From: Pomacea canaliculata
Lineage: Eukaryota > Mollusca > Gastropoda > Architaenioglossa > Ampullariidae
Direction: 5' to 3'
DNA length: 64,000 nucleotides
Assembly: GCF_003073045.1 (NCBI RefSeq)
Contig: NC_037597.1
Location: 29,441,927 to 29,505,926 of the forward strand
Shown: positions 1 through 14,000 of the stretch, piece by piece
How positions within the stretch are numbered: position 1 is the first letter of the stretch
Layout of the letters: every line of letters begins with the position of its first letter
The notes under the pieces: generated by a model
Seen by the model: only the letters and a program-made list of their open reading frames with translations
What the model was told of the DNA's origin: nothing
The model's database searches: none
Made by a program: the position numbers and the translations under genes

Positions 1-841
1 AAGACGAATGGTTTCTAAAACAGAGGAATCCAATGATAATCATGGCTAGGGGGAGGGATTGGATGTTTGCGTGTGAAGGATCTTTGGAGGGAGTGGGTGG
101 GAAGGGAATTGGTGTTTTACATCGAGCCAGCAACTAAGGCTACATCAGATTTGTCATCCCTTTGCAAAGTTTCAATTGTGCTTTCTTGAAATCTTACCTA
201 ACCTAGCATCTGCTCATTAATTTTCAGTTGGTCTCAGAAAGAAAATAGGAAGTCTCTATTAATAAGAATTAAAATGAGAAAAACCTAAACACCTTGAGCA
301 GTTTAATGAAGCTATCAACGTAATTCAGTTTGATAAATAAACAAATAAATAAATGCTAATTAACACCAAAAACTTGGCAGAAAGAAACACTTTATCCTAC
401 TGCTAAATAACAGGGAAGTGATGATCCAAGCAAGTAAGGACAAAGCAGAAGCAATTTCAACACGCAAACAGATTGAAAACACATCGCGACTACACAGCTT
501 TTTGGTGCCACCCGCCTACACCACAGCTCAGATCCTGTGGACCTCAGCATTATCTCTCAAGAATGCTGTCAGGAAGCCGCTGCCAATTTACAGAAGCAGG
601 TTGTGAGGGCAGAATGGTACAAAAACAGTTCCAGGACTACATGTCCTTGTCCACCGCTGGCTCTAGCCTGTCAACTGTGACAGAAATTAGCGCTAAAAAA
701 TATTAGAAGAAGACCACAGCCATCCAGTTTTCTTGTAGGTATGTGGACATAGTTTATTAAACCTTAAAAGTACGGGTGGTCTATAATTTTCTCTTCGCGA
801 GATAGCTAAATAAATTTTAATGAAGACGTGTTTGCTCTTAC
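1..841. other. No gene supported
   Basis: AT-rich sequence with only short open frames. I see no exon with convincing splice signals, no RNA gene and no repeat array here. It may be intron or 3' flank of the minus-strand candidate exon that begins at 842. Confidence 0.4.
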
Positions 842-914
842 CCAGGACTTTTGCAACTCTGAAGAGATGTCTGGCGTCGACCTCGGCCTGGTCAACTTTG
901 ACCTTATCGTCCAC
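842..914 (-). CDS. Candidate internal exon of an unidentified gene
   Basis: On the minus strand a 73-bp open segment is bounded by a good acceptor (TTTCGCAG before 914) and a good donor (GTAAGAGC from 841). It reads VDDKVKVDQAEV followed by DARHLFRVAKVL and ends in phase 1. The charged, balanced composition is more protein-like than the surrounding AT-rich DNA. I do not recognise the family. No partner exons could be joined to it. It cannot belong to the CFAP97-domain gene, because that gene ends with a stop at 5011. It could be chance. Confidence 0.3.
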
Positions 915-3900
915 CTGCGAAAGATGATGTCTGTACATTTTGTGTGGAAACTGCCTCGACACCCTGTCAGCCTTACACCCCATTCCCACCCTCCCTTCAT
1001 TCAATGTTTGACAAGACTCTGAATACCTTTTGATTAATACACCATTTATCTGTTAATGTTAACAATTTCAAGATTTCAACCTACGAAAGTAATTTCTCCG
1101 TTTTATTTTAATAAACCCTCTTTAAAAAAAAAAAAGAAATATTTTATTAGCTCTAAACATATTTCCTTTAATAGATACCAAAGAATGAATTTAAAAAAAT
1201 TCCTAGTCAATGAATAGAATACTTGCAGTTAAGCTACAGTTAGGGAGTGAGAAATACATCTTCTACGTTACTATTGTCCTTTCTGAAACTTGGAGATTGT
1301 TTGTCTCTCTGATCATCCGGAAGTAACTTTTTCTCCTTTTTTTGAGAATTTCTTTTGCTTCATCACCTTCAATTAAATCGACAAGTTATCTTGGTTGGCG
1401 CACAGTCAGGAAAACTTTTTAAGTGTTCTTGAGAAAAGAATAGTTACAGCTAATCATTTTCTTTCAATGTGCCTCCAAATTTTTTTTTCTAAGAAGTACT
1501 ACTTTTCCTTTGCCTAGAATAGAATAGAATAATGGTTGTCACCGAGCCATGTGGAGTGTGTGTGTGTGTTTAAGAAAGAGAGAAGGAAGGTTACAGAGAG
1601 AAAGAAGCACAAACACAGAGAGAATAGTTGGCAGGAAAGGAGAGGAACAGGAGTAAAGGTAGAGTTATAGGGAGTAGGAGGGTGCAGTCCACAAGGCAAC
1701 GGAGGAAAAGAAAATGAAGATGAACCACTATTAGACAAAAGGAAAGAAAAAGACATGCAATCAGTTCTAAAGTTTTTTAATATTCAGAGCATGCGTCTTG
1801 ATTCTAATTTTCTTATATTTAAAGCACGTGTCCCAATTCGGAAGAATACATCAGAGTTGGAGAAAACAAACAACTCAAAGCTCAGAATACTTTTATTTTT
1901 TTAAGGCCTTCAGTCCATCACAGCAGGCATAAAGCCACACAGCTGATATAAAGCAGAGGCAACAGTTTCCATATAAAGTGACTTTACGAAAAACAAGAAT
2001 TCACTTCCTTGTTACTTGATTTCTCACAAAAAACGTCTAAAAGAAAACAAAAGCAAAACCGTTAACTATTTTAAACAGCCCCCAATAAAAAAAAATTAGC
2101 AGTTCGATGAGTCTTTACAATTCTAAAATTCGATGGGCCTCATGTAAACATTTCTTTAAAATTGTTATACAGGTGTTTAAAAAATCCCTGATATGTATTA
2201 GGAATATAAACAGCCACATGAAGTTGTGTTCTACATACTCGAAAATACATATACTTGGTTAAATTCCAATATTTAATTACATATATATACATTAATTTAC
2301 AATATACCAAATTTTCTGATGAGTTAAATTTGTGTTTGCCATTGTATGGTCATTAAACACCAGCACACACTAGCTATCATTGGCCAGGGACCCGGATGCA
2401 GGTGGATTGCAAGCGCCAAGCAATAAGCTAAGCTGTTTTAGCAGCTAATGAGCAGCATTTGGGACCAGCAGCACAACACATTGCAAGACTGGGGAAAGCA
2501 AAGTAGCCCCGGAGTAGTCAGCTAACCCTGATTTATTTTCCCGAGGAGTTTCACCCACTAACGTTTCCGATGTCTCACGCGCCGAGCTTTAGGTCCTTCT
2601 CAAGATTTTCTGATTTAATTCAGGCTAATGCTGCTTTCTTCAGGGAAGACTGAGAAAAAGATGAACATCCGTTCTATCACAAGTGGATTTTGCCAGACAT
2701 GAGCAGGGATGCGAAAAGAAGTAGATGGTCGATTCGTTGCCTCATAAAAGACATCGAAAAACATTCTTTGAAGGAGACAAGACGAAGCAATCAGCAGTTC
2801 ATGAATATTCAAACCTCGTACACACTGCTCTCTTCATCGTCGAAATAATAATAAAAAAACCGCGAATGACATGCGCACAAACATTGCGCACTTCTAGTCC
2901 TCTACATCGAATGCTAATCACTAACCGATGAATCCTCTGAAACATAACTGAAAAGTTTGTGCCGCGCCTCGAGTTTCACTACAAAATGCGATCGGTCTGG
3001 AATGTAATCATGTTCTTTACAATGCAGAGTGTTTAAATTATCTGTTCTTGTATTTTCTGATGCATTTATTTTTACGAGTTCACGGGCATTGCAAATTTGT
3101 AACTCTCACAAAGTGAAAGCTTCTGCACAAACTGGGGGTCTTGTGAATTCATGATGATAATAATGATGACGACGACGATGATAATGTTTCATCGATGAGA
3201 TTGAGAGACTGTTCTTGCTTAAATCAAACGCCAGCTCACCTTCCCTCTCCCCCCTACCCAAGCTCCACCCCCTTAAACACCTTTGACAGTCTCTCCAAGC
3301 ACAGTTGACAGTTTATACTTTCTTATCCGAGCTCTCACTCCGTGATAAGTGCGATTGTTCAATTCAACGTACGCGTGCATAGCTACTATGGGTGCAACAC
3401 AGCAGGCAATATTTCACACACTATCTTCACACAAAGCATGGAAATGTTAGAACTGGTCGCAGGCCAGAGGCCGAGAGTTCTTCACGAGGCACTCAATCGC
3501 TGCTCCGGCCGCTGAGGGAAACAGTCACAAAAGGATGTGTACACAATTGTTCCCACACTTCTCTGGTGCTTGGGACCTCTTCAAGGGGAATGTTTGCGTC
3601 TGTGGGTTTATATCTGCTCATTCTGCAAAGTCAGGGGGTTTTATACTTGAGTACTTTTCTAAGACAAAGAAGGAAATATAGATAAGAGGAAGATAACGAC
3701 CTGAGGACAAAGACAGGCAGGAGGACAAGAAATATCGGGTGTAGACAAAAACAAAATAAAATTAAAAAAAAAAAGAAAAAAAAGTACGAGAGATAAATTC
3801 GTCTGTAGAACAAGTTCGCTAAGATACACAACGCGCATCTTCTCTGTCACAATGAAGCGCGATCACGAAGTAAGGGAGACAATTCTCTCACCATCGTACT

Positions 3901-5010
3901 AACTATAAATGCTCTCCCCTTGATGTGGTCTTAATTATCGAATTATTTTAGTATAATTATGGAAACTTGCTTTCTCGGATAGCTTGTGTTTACTCGGAGA
4001 AAATCACACCTTTAGGCAAAATAAACGTTTGCTTACGCACGATAAACACGTGTTTAGGTATGATACACACATGTTTAGGTAAAATGGATTATTTACGGTT
4101 TACAGAACTCGTTTAAACACGATAAGTTACGGCGATTAAATGTTCCTTGGTGAGTAATAAAAGCACAGTTATGAATAAGAAACTTTATTTTTTGTGCAAA
4201 GGCACATTTTTAAATAGTGCGACTGATGAAATCGCTGCATGAGAAATGAAATGTAACAGTTATTACATAAAAATAAATCTCACCGCAAGATTATTAAGAT
4301 GTTATGTATCATGGTCTTGAATCGTCTACAAACATTCTGGTCAAAATTTATTATTTCTTATTTGGGATGCAAGTTTCTGTCTTGCGAAAGCTTTAAGTGG
4401 TGATCACGTAAAAGGGTCACGTGACTGTTCTGGGCATCGTGTTTGACCGATGTTCCAGCAAACCACACTGTCAGACATTTTATAAAATACTCACGTGGTT
4501 CGTTATGAAACAGGCGCCAGAAGTCGTGGCAGGCGAAATCGGCATCGGACTGATATTAGAACTGACTTCTCTCCAATCTTGTTTAGGAAATGTTCACGCT
4601 CAACTTCAGCTCGTCATTAACCTCTACATTCATCATCTTTAAGTATTCCAGTTTGTGTATGTGTGCATGCGTACGTCCGAGTGCGTGTTTGTGTGTGAGA
4701 GAGAGAGAGAGAGGGAGATAGAGTATGATATATAATGATGGCGATACTAGTCCTAACCTTTGTGTCTTTGAGTTTTGGTAGAGTTTGAGACTGACTGTTT
4801 GACTTCTTTCTGCCCCCAGGATTTGACTTCTGAAAGTAGACAGAACACACCATCATAGATTACGTTGGTTCTCTTTTGAAAAAGGATCATCAATCTAAAA
4901 TACACCTTTAGTACTTAGAGAATACTATAAAAAGTTTGTTTTAGTAACTCGCTGCTAAAATATTTGCGGCTTTGGCAAGAAGACATGCAACAATATTGTC
5001 ACGCTCGACT
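915..5010. other. Intergenic stretch without a supported gene
   Basis: No supported coding exon was found. The stretch holds purine-rich tracts (about 1570-1700), poly-A runs, a short GATGAC-type trinucleotide run near 3160-3185, a GT/GA microsatellite near 4655-4715 and a degenerate repeat around 4018-4140. The last part is the 3' flank of the minus-strand gene ending at 5011. Confidence 0.4.
4018..4140. repeat. Degenerate tandem repeat with GATAAACxCGTGTTTA core
   Basis: Several imperfect copies of a roughly 20-bp motif, core ACGATAAACACGTGTTTAGG, lie head to tail. Similar motifs recur at 6563-6790 inside an intron of the neighbouring gene, so this is a dispersed, decayed repeat family. 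The core is partly palindromic (AAACACGTGTTT). No function is claimed. Confidence 0.4.
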
Positions 5011-8000
5011 TTAAAACCAAAGTTTACGAATAAGTGTAGTTGACACTGATCTTGCCTTGGAATTCTTCAAGGGTGGAAGACGGTCTTTGTGTTTTTCTCT
5101 CTCTTCCTCGTCATCACCCTCGAAGTCCGACTCATACTCATCACCATCGTCGTCATGGTCTTTCTGAGGACAGACAGGCAAAACACAACGCCGTTGTTAT
5201 TGTTGTTTTGTGACTGATGACGTGCACTTTTTTAAAAATTGAAAACTGTTTGTTAATACGAAAACAATACTTAATGCTTGAACTTTTTTGCTGATTTGTC
5301 ATGTGACTTTACTGAGTTTTACTCAGGCGACGAGCTTGTTAATCGTTGCGTCTTTCTCTCTTTTCTCTCGTATGTCAATCCATCCTTCATTCTCTCCACT
5401 CCCACAACATTCATTCTAAGATGACCAACGTAGGTCAAGGAGGATTGAGGGAAATGAAGGATCGATTGACACACGAGAGAAAAGAGAGAAAGACAGAAGT
5501 TGTGTGGACATACATGATAGACAAAAGACAGAAGACAGCGTCCTTCTCACCTCTTTCTTTCTCCTGCGAGGAGTGTAATCCTTCGTGGTGTCCGCCCACA
5601 GCTGCAGGTAATACAGATGCCTCTTGTGGTCGTCCTCCTGTACACAGAGACATCATGTCTGCTCGCACCTTGCTCTCACCCATACCTTCTCTCTACAAGT
5701 GGTCGTCCTCATGCTGCGTCTTGCTAACCACTCACACCACAGCCTCGTTAGCGCTGTTAACGCTGGATAACTTATCGTGCTGATAACCTAGTTGAGGGGG
5801 AGACTATAAAACACGGGACTTCGGTACAGACTCCCCAATTCTCAGCTGGGTAGCTCGCAAAAGCTCTGTCAGACGTGTCCGACAGGCAGTGCACGCTCTG
5901 TCGGGTCGGCAAAAGCCGAAGCGAAGCTTGTCACGCGCGTTCGCGTGACGTACACGTGCGACAGCGAGACTTGTTAAGCGCGTGAAAGCCTGGGCCTAAT
6001 AACATCCCCATCAGCCATTCACTTACTGTGCTTGGACCTGATATTTAAAGTGTGTGGTGTGGAAAGATACTAGTTCATTAATTCATTCATTTTCATCCTT
6101 GAGTCACTCTCTCTTTCTCCCCTTCCGGCCCCACCTCCCATCCATCCTTCATTGTCATCCTGTTAACAAAAGCGTCTTTCTTTTATGGCATTAGGTCGCA
6201 GGCATTCCTTTGTATTGCTTCTTAAAATATTTATTTATTCATTAAATCATCCATTAATTATCGACACTGCTTACAAAGGCTCAACTCTCGCTGCCAATCG
6301 CAAGAACCCTTTCAACTACTGTGCGATCATTCATGACATCAGACGACTTTACCTCCTGGATAACGTTGTAAACCACACCCAGGTCATCTAACCACTCATC
6401 GACCAACGCAACACTCATTCGTGCATCGTTCCCAACGTCAGTGACTTCTCTCGTCATTGCACCTTCGTCTTTCTTCATTCTCACCCTCTCTCACTCTCTC
6501 CTCCCATCACCAACGTCCGACAACCTACTTTTACGCAAAGAGGACGTAAGCGCGCCGTTCACTTGCAATAAACGCGTTTCATCATGACGAACATGCACGA
6601 TAAACGTAGCTCATACAAAATAAACATAATAAACTATTTACAAGCATGATAAACGTATTTAGTACATCGTAATCGTTTGCTTAAGAATGATAAACGATTC
6701 TGTTGTGAGGGTGGTGTGTGTATGTATATGTGTGTGTGTGTGTGTGCATGATAAACCTGTGTTTACGTATGGTAATCGTGTATGTCCTGTTTGCGTGAGT
6801 AGTGTTCATGGAGTATAGCAAATAAGATAAGACAGTCTGACCCATTGCCGTATGTTGTAGTAGGGTTTCACTTGTCCCAGGCGCCGCGCTATGTCCCAGT
6901 TCTCTCGCTGTATTCTGTACAACTGCTGCTCCTTGTAAGGTTTGTTCAGGCTGCAGCCAACAGAAAAGAAGTTGGACATGCATAGACAACACTTTTTGTT
7001 CATCACACCTCAGATAAAGCACATGTTCATTGTCTAAAATCTGATGACGACAGACTAGTTTTCGCCATACCTGCGCGGACTGTAGTAGCCGTTGTTGTCC
7101 ACATTGGCTCCGCGTCTCTCGAAGATCTGCTTCCGTTTCTTGATCAACAGTTCATTCTCGTACTTTATTTTTGTCAGGTTCTCCATCTCCAGCTGCAGCA
7201 CGTGCAACAAACAACACAGGAAGTGATAACACCGACATTTGACGTCACGACACGAACCACTGACGTCACAACACGTAAGAAATTCGGCGTCACAACACAT
7301 AAATATGGCGTCACAAGGCAGATGTCCTTTGGCGTCACAACGATATTTGATGTCACAACACCAATGGCATGGATGTACAAGATGGACGAACGTTTCGCTT
7401 TACAAACATCTAAATCTTTGTCGTATTCCTTACAACTCTACAGACGGTGGTAATTAACATGATAATATATTAAAATTAACTAATTAAAAGCTATCAATCA
7501 GCAGAACTCTAAATTAACTGGTAATTTAAGAACAACTTCGAAGACGGACGAAGGAATACAATTAATCGTTTCAGGGAAAAGTCACTGGCACAAGGGAAAT
7601 AACTGTCAGATTCGTTCAACCGGAGTAGCAACAGTTCCCGTTGAAATACATTTTTGTTTGGTTACCCATTAAACGTTCGAGTTCAACCAACTCCTGCCCT
7701 TCTCCCCCAACCGCCGAGTCACAAAGTACAAGACACACGAAGTAAATCTTTTTTACCTGCTTTTGCTTTAGTCGAACAATGAGATGTGGATATCGTCGGG
7801 GCTCGGAGTTGTCGACTCCTGCGTTCATATCTTGGACCTATGGACAAATCAAGGCAAGGTAACTGTTATTCACAGATGAAGCGACTAATTTGCACCAGAA
7901 CACAGTAAAATTGTCTACAAGGCTGTAGATCAACGTTTTGCTTTTGAGTAAAATTCTCGGCTCGAGTCAGGGACCTAATTACAGTGAAGTCTGTGGCTCA

Positions 8001-11000
8001 AGTACTTCATCTGAGGGGCGGAGGAGGTGACAAGAGGAGAAATGAAGGTGATTTTATATTGTTCACCGCTTATCCCTCTTCCAACAACATTAATTCTACC
8101 ACTAGTGGTACACAGTGGTGTTAAACATGACAACGATACAATGAGTTACCTCTCGGTAGTAAATAACGCTACACAAATAAAATACTGGAATAATACTTAT
8201 GTTCCTCACATATTGTTACTTTGCACAAAATGTCATGCCTGTTACGTATTGATGTGACATAGCGGCAATGATACAAGCCACAAAATCAAGCGTCAGGTGA
8301 TGACAGTACTAATGTTCATTTATTTCTAAGTCAGAGTATTTAACTACAGGAAAGAAAAGCTTAAGTCACTGGGTCTAGACTTCTCGATATCTTTCGTTTT
8401 TAGAGGGAATTCTCTTGATCAAGCGCATGTCTGTACGTGCGTGCGTACGTGTGTTTATGCGTGCGCGCGCATATTTATGACGTGATTTCCGGTGCTGCAA
8501 AATGATTCCTCCACGCCAGGATGAGACAACGGGGCTCCTGGAGTTGTTCAACAATTATCAATTGGCTGCCGATTCAAATCTGAGTTCAGCGTTTGACATT
8601 TAACACCCCAGACACAGACGTAACACGCCATCACTTCAAAGCCTTCCTCCTTTCTCGTCGTCTTCTTTCCTTCCAGGATTTATTGAAGCAGAATTCCAGA
8701 TGGATGGCGGATGACCACAGTCACAGAGCTACACTTTCTTTTGTTCTCAACATTCTTCCACCAACCCTCCTCCCAACAATTTTCACGACCCCATTCCCTT
8801 CAGGACTGTGAAACTACAAGGGCAAAGGTTACGAGATGGTCAATGCACTTGTAAACGGGATGCAGTGTGTCGTGGATGAAAACCGCCATCTTGACAAACT
8901 GTGGGTGAGACCTCGATTTCTTCCAAAGCGTAACTGTAAGGAAACGGTCAAGGTAACAAAGGCAGAAATTGATTTCTACCTGGCGGGGGAAGAAAACCAA
9001 TCTGAATTTTGCAATAAAGGTGCTGGCGGCCATAAATATTGTTTATCGTTTGAGTGCTCTCACCTATCTCGCTGGCGTACACAGCGTGGTTGATGACGTG
9101 ACGAACACAGACGAGCTGTGCACTGGCATGGCTGCATGTGGACACGTCATATGGCGCTGGTGGCAATGTCTACAGGTGAGAAATGCAAAAGCTAAGGATA
9201 CATAAACACCACCTACACAGCCCTCCTACTTTTAGGACCAGGCGAAGACCAAATGTCAACTAATCATTCCTTATTCAGAGTCCAGATTTTCCTCCTGGAC
9301 GCCAGGTGTCGCTAGTCTCTATGACGTCACAAGTGGTATCATATTTCTCATTGGCATAGGAGAGATCTTGTGGTCCTCTCTAGTAAAGCATTGACCTCTG
9401 GGGTCAACTAGGCTTCTAGCCTGACTTGAGTTGCTTTATTGTTCCAGCCATGTATTGTGAGGCAGATATCTATAATATAATAGTGTATTATTGTTTAGGT
9501 TTTATGCTTTGGGACCTTTATCGGCAAGTAGAGTCCACGTTTCAGGTCCATAGAGCAGGATCGGTGCTACAAAGGATTTGTACAGATTGTACTTTTTAGT
9601 AAACAAGGGTGCTCCCTAGGGTTGTAAAATAACCTCTGGAGTGCCTAGATACCTCTAATCCATAGATATGGCCCCTCCTTACTATAAGCATGGCTGTTGG
9701 AATTATTGCTTGATTTTTGCTGTTGTATTGTGGTTTTGTTGTTGTTGCTGCTGTTCCTGCTGGGTTTGTTTACACCCTAGAAGCCCAGGTTTACTCAGCA
9801 CTGTCATAGGCCATAACTTGACGACGACGATTTAAATTTTGGGTTCCAACTTCACGCTTCACTGTTGAAGAAACTTGAGACGAGTGGCTAAACGAGATCA
9901 TTAAAGTGTCGAGAACATGATGCTGTCTCAGTCCAACCGCATTCTTTTGTAATACCGTGCGAAACAACTGAAAAAAAAGCATCAATAAATTGTGTGGGAA
10001 ACGACCCCCCGCTCAAGCTAGTGGGAAAGAAATGGTGAATAAACAACACCAGTCATTTTAACTGGACACATTTTATTACCATTCTACCTCAATGCATGTT
10101 TGTAGAACTTGATGAACCCAGCTGACGTCATGGTTACCAGCATGGAAGCACCAAGAAATCAGAGGTAGATGACAGAACTGTAATGGACCTTCTTCATCGG
10201 ATACACATCGACTATTACAGTAGCCTGTTACATGTTACATGACCGTCATGGTGGAAATGGTGTGCCTGGCATAGTCCTGGATTCGACATTACGTGGTCGG
10301 TTAATGAGGTCTTTAAGGAAGACAACAATAACGAAGTGGTTTGCGGTCTGTAGATTACCTGCCTTTTTCTACCACAGCATCACTTCCGGCTCCGTTTCTA
10401 GAAATTTCTTTGCACCCAGGTCTCGCTGTTTCAAAACATCATTAACTGCTGGCGTCAAAGAACAGCAACAATAAGACTGATCAATAAACGGGTGGTTAGA
10501 AAAGTCATTCGTTATGTGCAAACACTTCCGATATCGGGGTGTGTGTGTGGTTGTTGTTGTTTGTGTGTTTTGGGTTTTTTGGGAGAGAGTGAGAGAGATA
10601 GAAGGGGGTCAGCGGTGGTCAAGCCTCAGGCCAATAAATGTTTTATCCAATTCCTTTTTATCGAGATTGGGCAACATTAGGCAAGATTAAGCGGGTGGGT
10701 GGACAATGTCGTTATCTCGGCTTGATACCAGGAATGATTGCGTCACGACAAATGCGCTTCAACGATCTCCTTTCCTCCTCCTCCTCCTCCTCCTCCTCCT
10801 CCTCCTCCTCCCCAGCTCCTTCTCTCCCCCACCCCATCAAATCTCCTGACACCAGCAGCCGCAGCAAACATGTTCATTCTGACTAGCTACAGCGCAACCT
10901 GTTTGTCTGGACAGGAGAGAAAATTCGTGGAAACAATCTTCAACCGAGGACGCGGCGCTGACGTGCGTTTCTTTAGAAGTCGTTGCTACTCCTGACTGTT

Positions 11001-14000
11001 GTTGTCATGTTGTCAAACCCTAACCCTAACCTTTTCAGGGCGTTGGGGTGAAGTGTTAGAGACCTTCCATTTCGGAAAAGAAGCATGACTAACAATTACT
11101 TCATCCACGGAAGGGAGCGGGCTTCCGACTTTCCCTTGTTCAGGCCGGGAAGGAAATGACAAGAAATAACAACACGGAACTTTTTTGAGGCTCCGAAAAT
11201 GAAATGAGTATGTTTTCCCCTAGAATAGAAACAGGACCTATTTCTCTTTATATTCCTCCTTTTTCCAATCATCAGAGGCACCATCGAGAGGACCGATCGC
11301 CCAACAAGTAATTGCTAGGCAAAATACAAGACCGGACAAATAAGAGAACTGCTAAACATAGCACAATACTGGTCTAATAAGGGAATTGCTAAACAAGACC
11401 GGATCCTCCTCCTCTTCCTCTTCCTCCTCCTCCTCCTCCTCCTCATCATCATCATACTCCTCCTCCTCCTCCTCCTCATCATCATCGGGAAAATTCACAA
11501 CTCGGATTGATTAAAGCTCAATGGCCAACTCAGCACTTAACGCAGTACGAAATGATTGCAATTGCACTGCGCTTCCACTCACCTGTAAATTAGCATTAAT
11601 CGAGCCGCGCATGCATTTTGTTTACACAATCAAAACCTGTAGCTGCACAGACCATGTGGCAAGGTTGATACAAGCAGTAACCTCAGCTGGTAGAGATTCC
11701 AGCTTCCCACACCATATCGTCAAGAAAATAAGATCGTATTCGTAAACGATAAAAGAAACTTCTATGGTCACAGCTGTTCAATCACTCACAATACTATTAT
11801 TTTAAATTGTCTCAGCACGTGTAGACAAACGAGAAGTGAGACTCGCCACAGTCTCGTCAAAATCTCGCGCTCTTAGCTGACAGAACCGCTTGTGCCTACG
11901 GCTACAGACAAAAAAGAAAAAAAAAACAGAAACAAAATAAAGCTGGATTAACTATTCCAAATCACATGATGCCACCCGATAAAATGCACACAGCGGTAAA
12001 AAATAAATTAACAGATTAATTGTTAAAAAAATTGCATGAGCACGTAAACAACGGAACAGGATAGGCAGAGGTCAGAATACATTTTCTCATCCGCGTTTGG
12101 CTCAGTTGACTGTGAAACAAAAGATTTACATTTACATTCGATGCCACTTTTTTTATTAGGCTAGCCTTGACATTTTGTGATAATATCCACTCTTTCTTTC
12201 ACTTCTCAGGACTAGCCCATTCCTGTCTGTATTTAAACTTCGGTGTTCTAAGTGCTCACAAAACATTAATGGGTTCAGATGGTCAACTGTCTTTCTTCCC
12301 TTCGCTTTTAACTGCATTTGGTCTCCAACTTGCTGCGTTACATGTTGATTTTTTATTTTATTTTATTTTTTTAAGCATGCTAACCTTCTTTGTGGACGTT
12401 ATAAATACGTACATCTGATAGCTTGGACTTGAACAAAAGAATGTGTTGTGTCTACGTGGGTGCTTGTGTGAGTGGACAGTTTCTAATGACTTCCAACTGT
12501 TCAATTTTTTGCGTAATCAAGCATGAAACGTGTTTGTAGAAATGATGGTTAATTTATAACTGGTGAATAACCGGCTAAGCAAACAACCCGTAAGTTCTCT
12601 TCCCTTGGGAGCAAGATGAACAACAATCGCACATTTTATAAATGGCATTAAAAAAACTCGCTCCATTCTACTTGTTTCATGTCATTCCCCGTCCCCCCAA
12701 AACCACTTTAGATGACACTTCTCGATTTCATCCAGTCATCGATCCATATAGAAGTCATCTACATTCTGAAACCAGTTACTCGCTTTCAACTTCACGATTT
12801 TCATCTGCCGCTGGACAAACATGTGAATGAGCACTAACAGGCTGGTGGCGAACGGATATTATTTGTCCGCTGGGCATCGGGACTCTTTATGGCTAGTTAA
12901 TAATCTGCCTTTCTTTCAACTGCGGGGTTGTTGTCTTATTTTTGCGTTTCCATGTCGACGTCGTCGTTTGCGAGGATAGTTTCCTGTTCTGTACCCGCGA
13001 TATGAGGTTGGGTGCGGGGTCGGCAAGGTACCCCGACGTCCTGTCGACTCACAAACACCCAGACGAAGTAGAGGAAAGTAGGATGGGTGTGGTTTCAGTT
13101 CTTGTTTATTCTCTACACCTACGCAAGACAAGCATTAATCACAGACTCAAGGGTGCAAGTTAAGAACGGTCTTAAACATTTTTGTCTCAGTTGCGTCACG
13201 GACGTGTGTAGGTGGACTGCTGACTGTCTGCCGAGACCAACGCTCAGCCTCTTGCGAAGTTCTCGGCTATTAGTCTCGGTGAGCCTTAACAATTACTGTG
13301 ACTAAACCGGAAGCTGTGTACAAACCTGCCTCGTTTTAGTAGTTAATTGGAAAAAAAAAATGCCTGCCAGCAGTCCTGTAATACAAGTTCGTGGTAGCAA
13401 CCTACGGAGAGGCAGGGTACATGTGGATACCCGCTTAGTTTGTGAACAAAGACGTGTCTCTTACTTCCGGTGTCCGCTCAAGCGAAGCAAAAGTCGGTTC
13501 ATTTCGTTTTGCAATGGATTCATCTATTTTTCACACAGAGATCGTTGGCCCGGCAACTTCTACAACGATCACCAATTTGTCGTTGTCACACGTTGTTGCC
13601 ATGTTGAAACTCTGTATTAGTGTTTGCAACGTAATCCTCTGTCACACCGGTATCTTCCAATGCGCTTAATTGTTCACCATTGTGCTCAGGTTTTAAATTT
13701 TTCAGCACTATGTCCAAATCCAGGATGATAGCGAACAATCGCTTAGAACGTGTGTCGAATAATTCACTCGACTACAAAACATGGCAGCTTCCATATGTAA
13801 ACAAACCGTTCTTTTGAAATCCACAAATTTAGCTTCAACGATCGGCACGTCGGCATTTCAGTCCAGCTTGTACAGTAGTGTCTAGAAAAATTATGACTGC
13901 AGTAATGTGATTATAAATTACATGGAATCAATTAAAGCAATAAGGGAGATAAGAGACCTAAAAACCACCAACTGAACTGAAGGAACTTTAAGACATGACA

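Noticed and set aside
5205..5235. CTGATGA ... GAAA as a possible hammerhead ribozyme core
   Set aside because: The sequence between the two boxes does not form a proper stem II, and flanking stems I and III are absent.
5346..5783. 145-codon plus-strand open frame
   Set aside because: It is the antisense of the fifth coding exon of the CFAP97-domain gene plus intron; the minus strand carries the homologous protein.
9064..9169. Minus-strand exon-like segment (PPAPYDVSTCSHASAQ...) within intron 1 of the CFAP97-domain gene
   Set aside because: Splice-like borders exist, but its 106-bp length would break the reading frame between coding exons 1 and 2, and no homologous segment is known to me.
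11019..11035. Telomere-like CCCTAACCCTAACC
   Set aside because: Only two units, too short to call an interstitial telomere.
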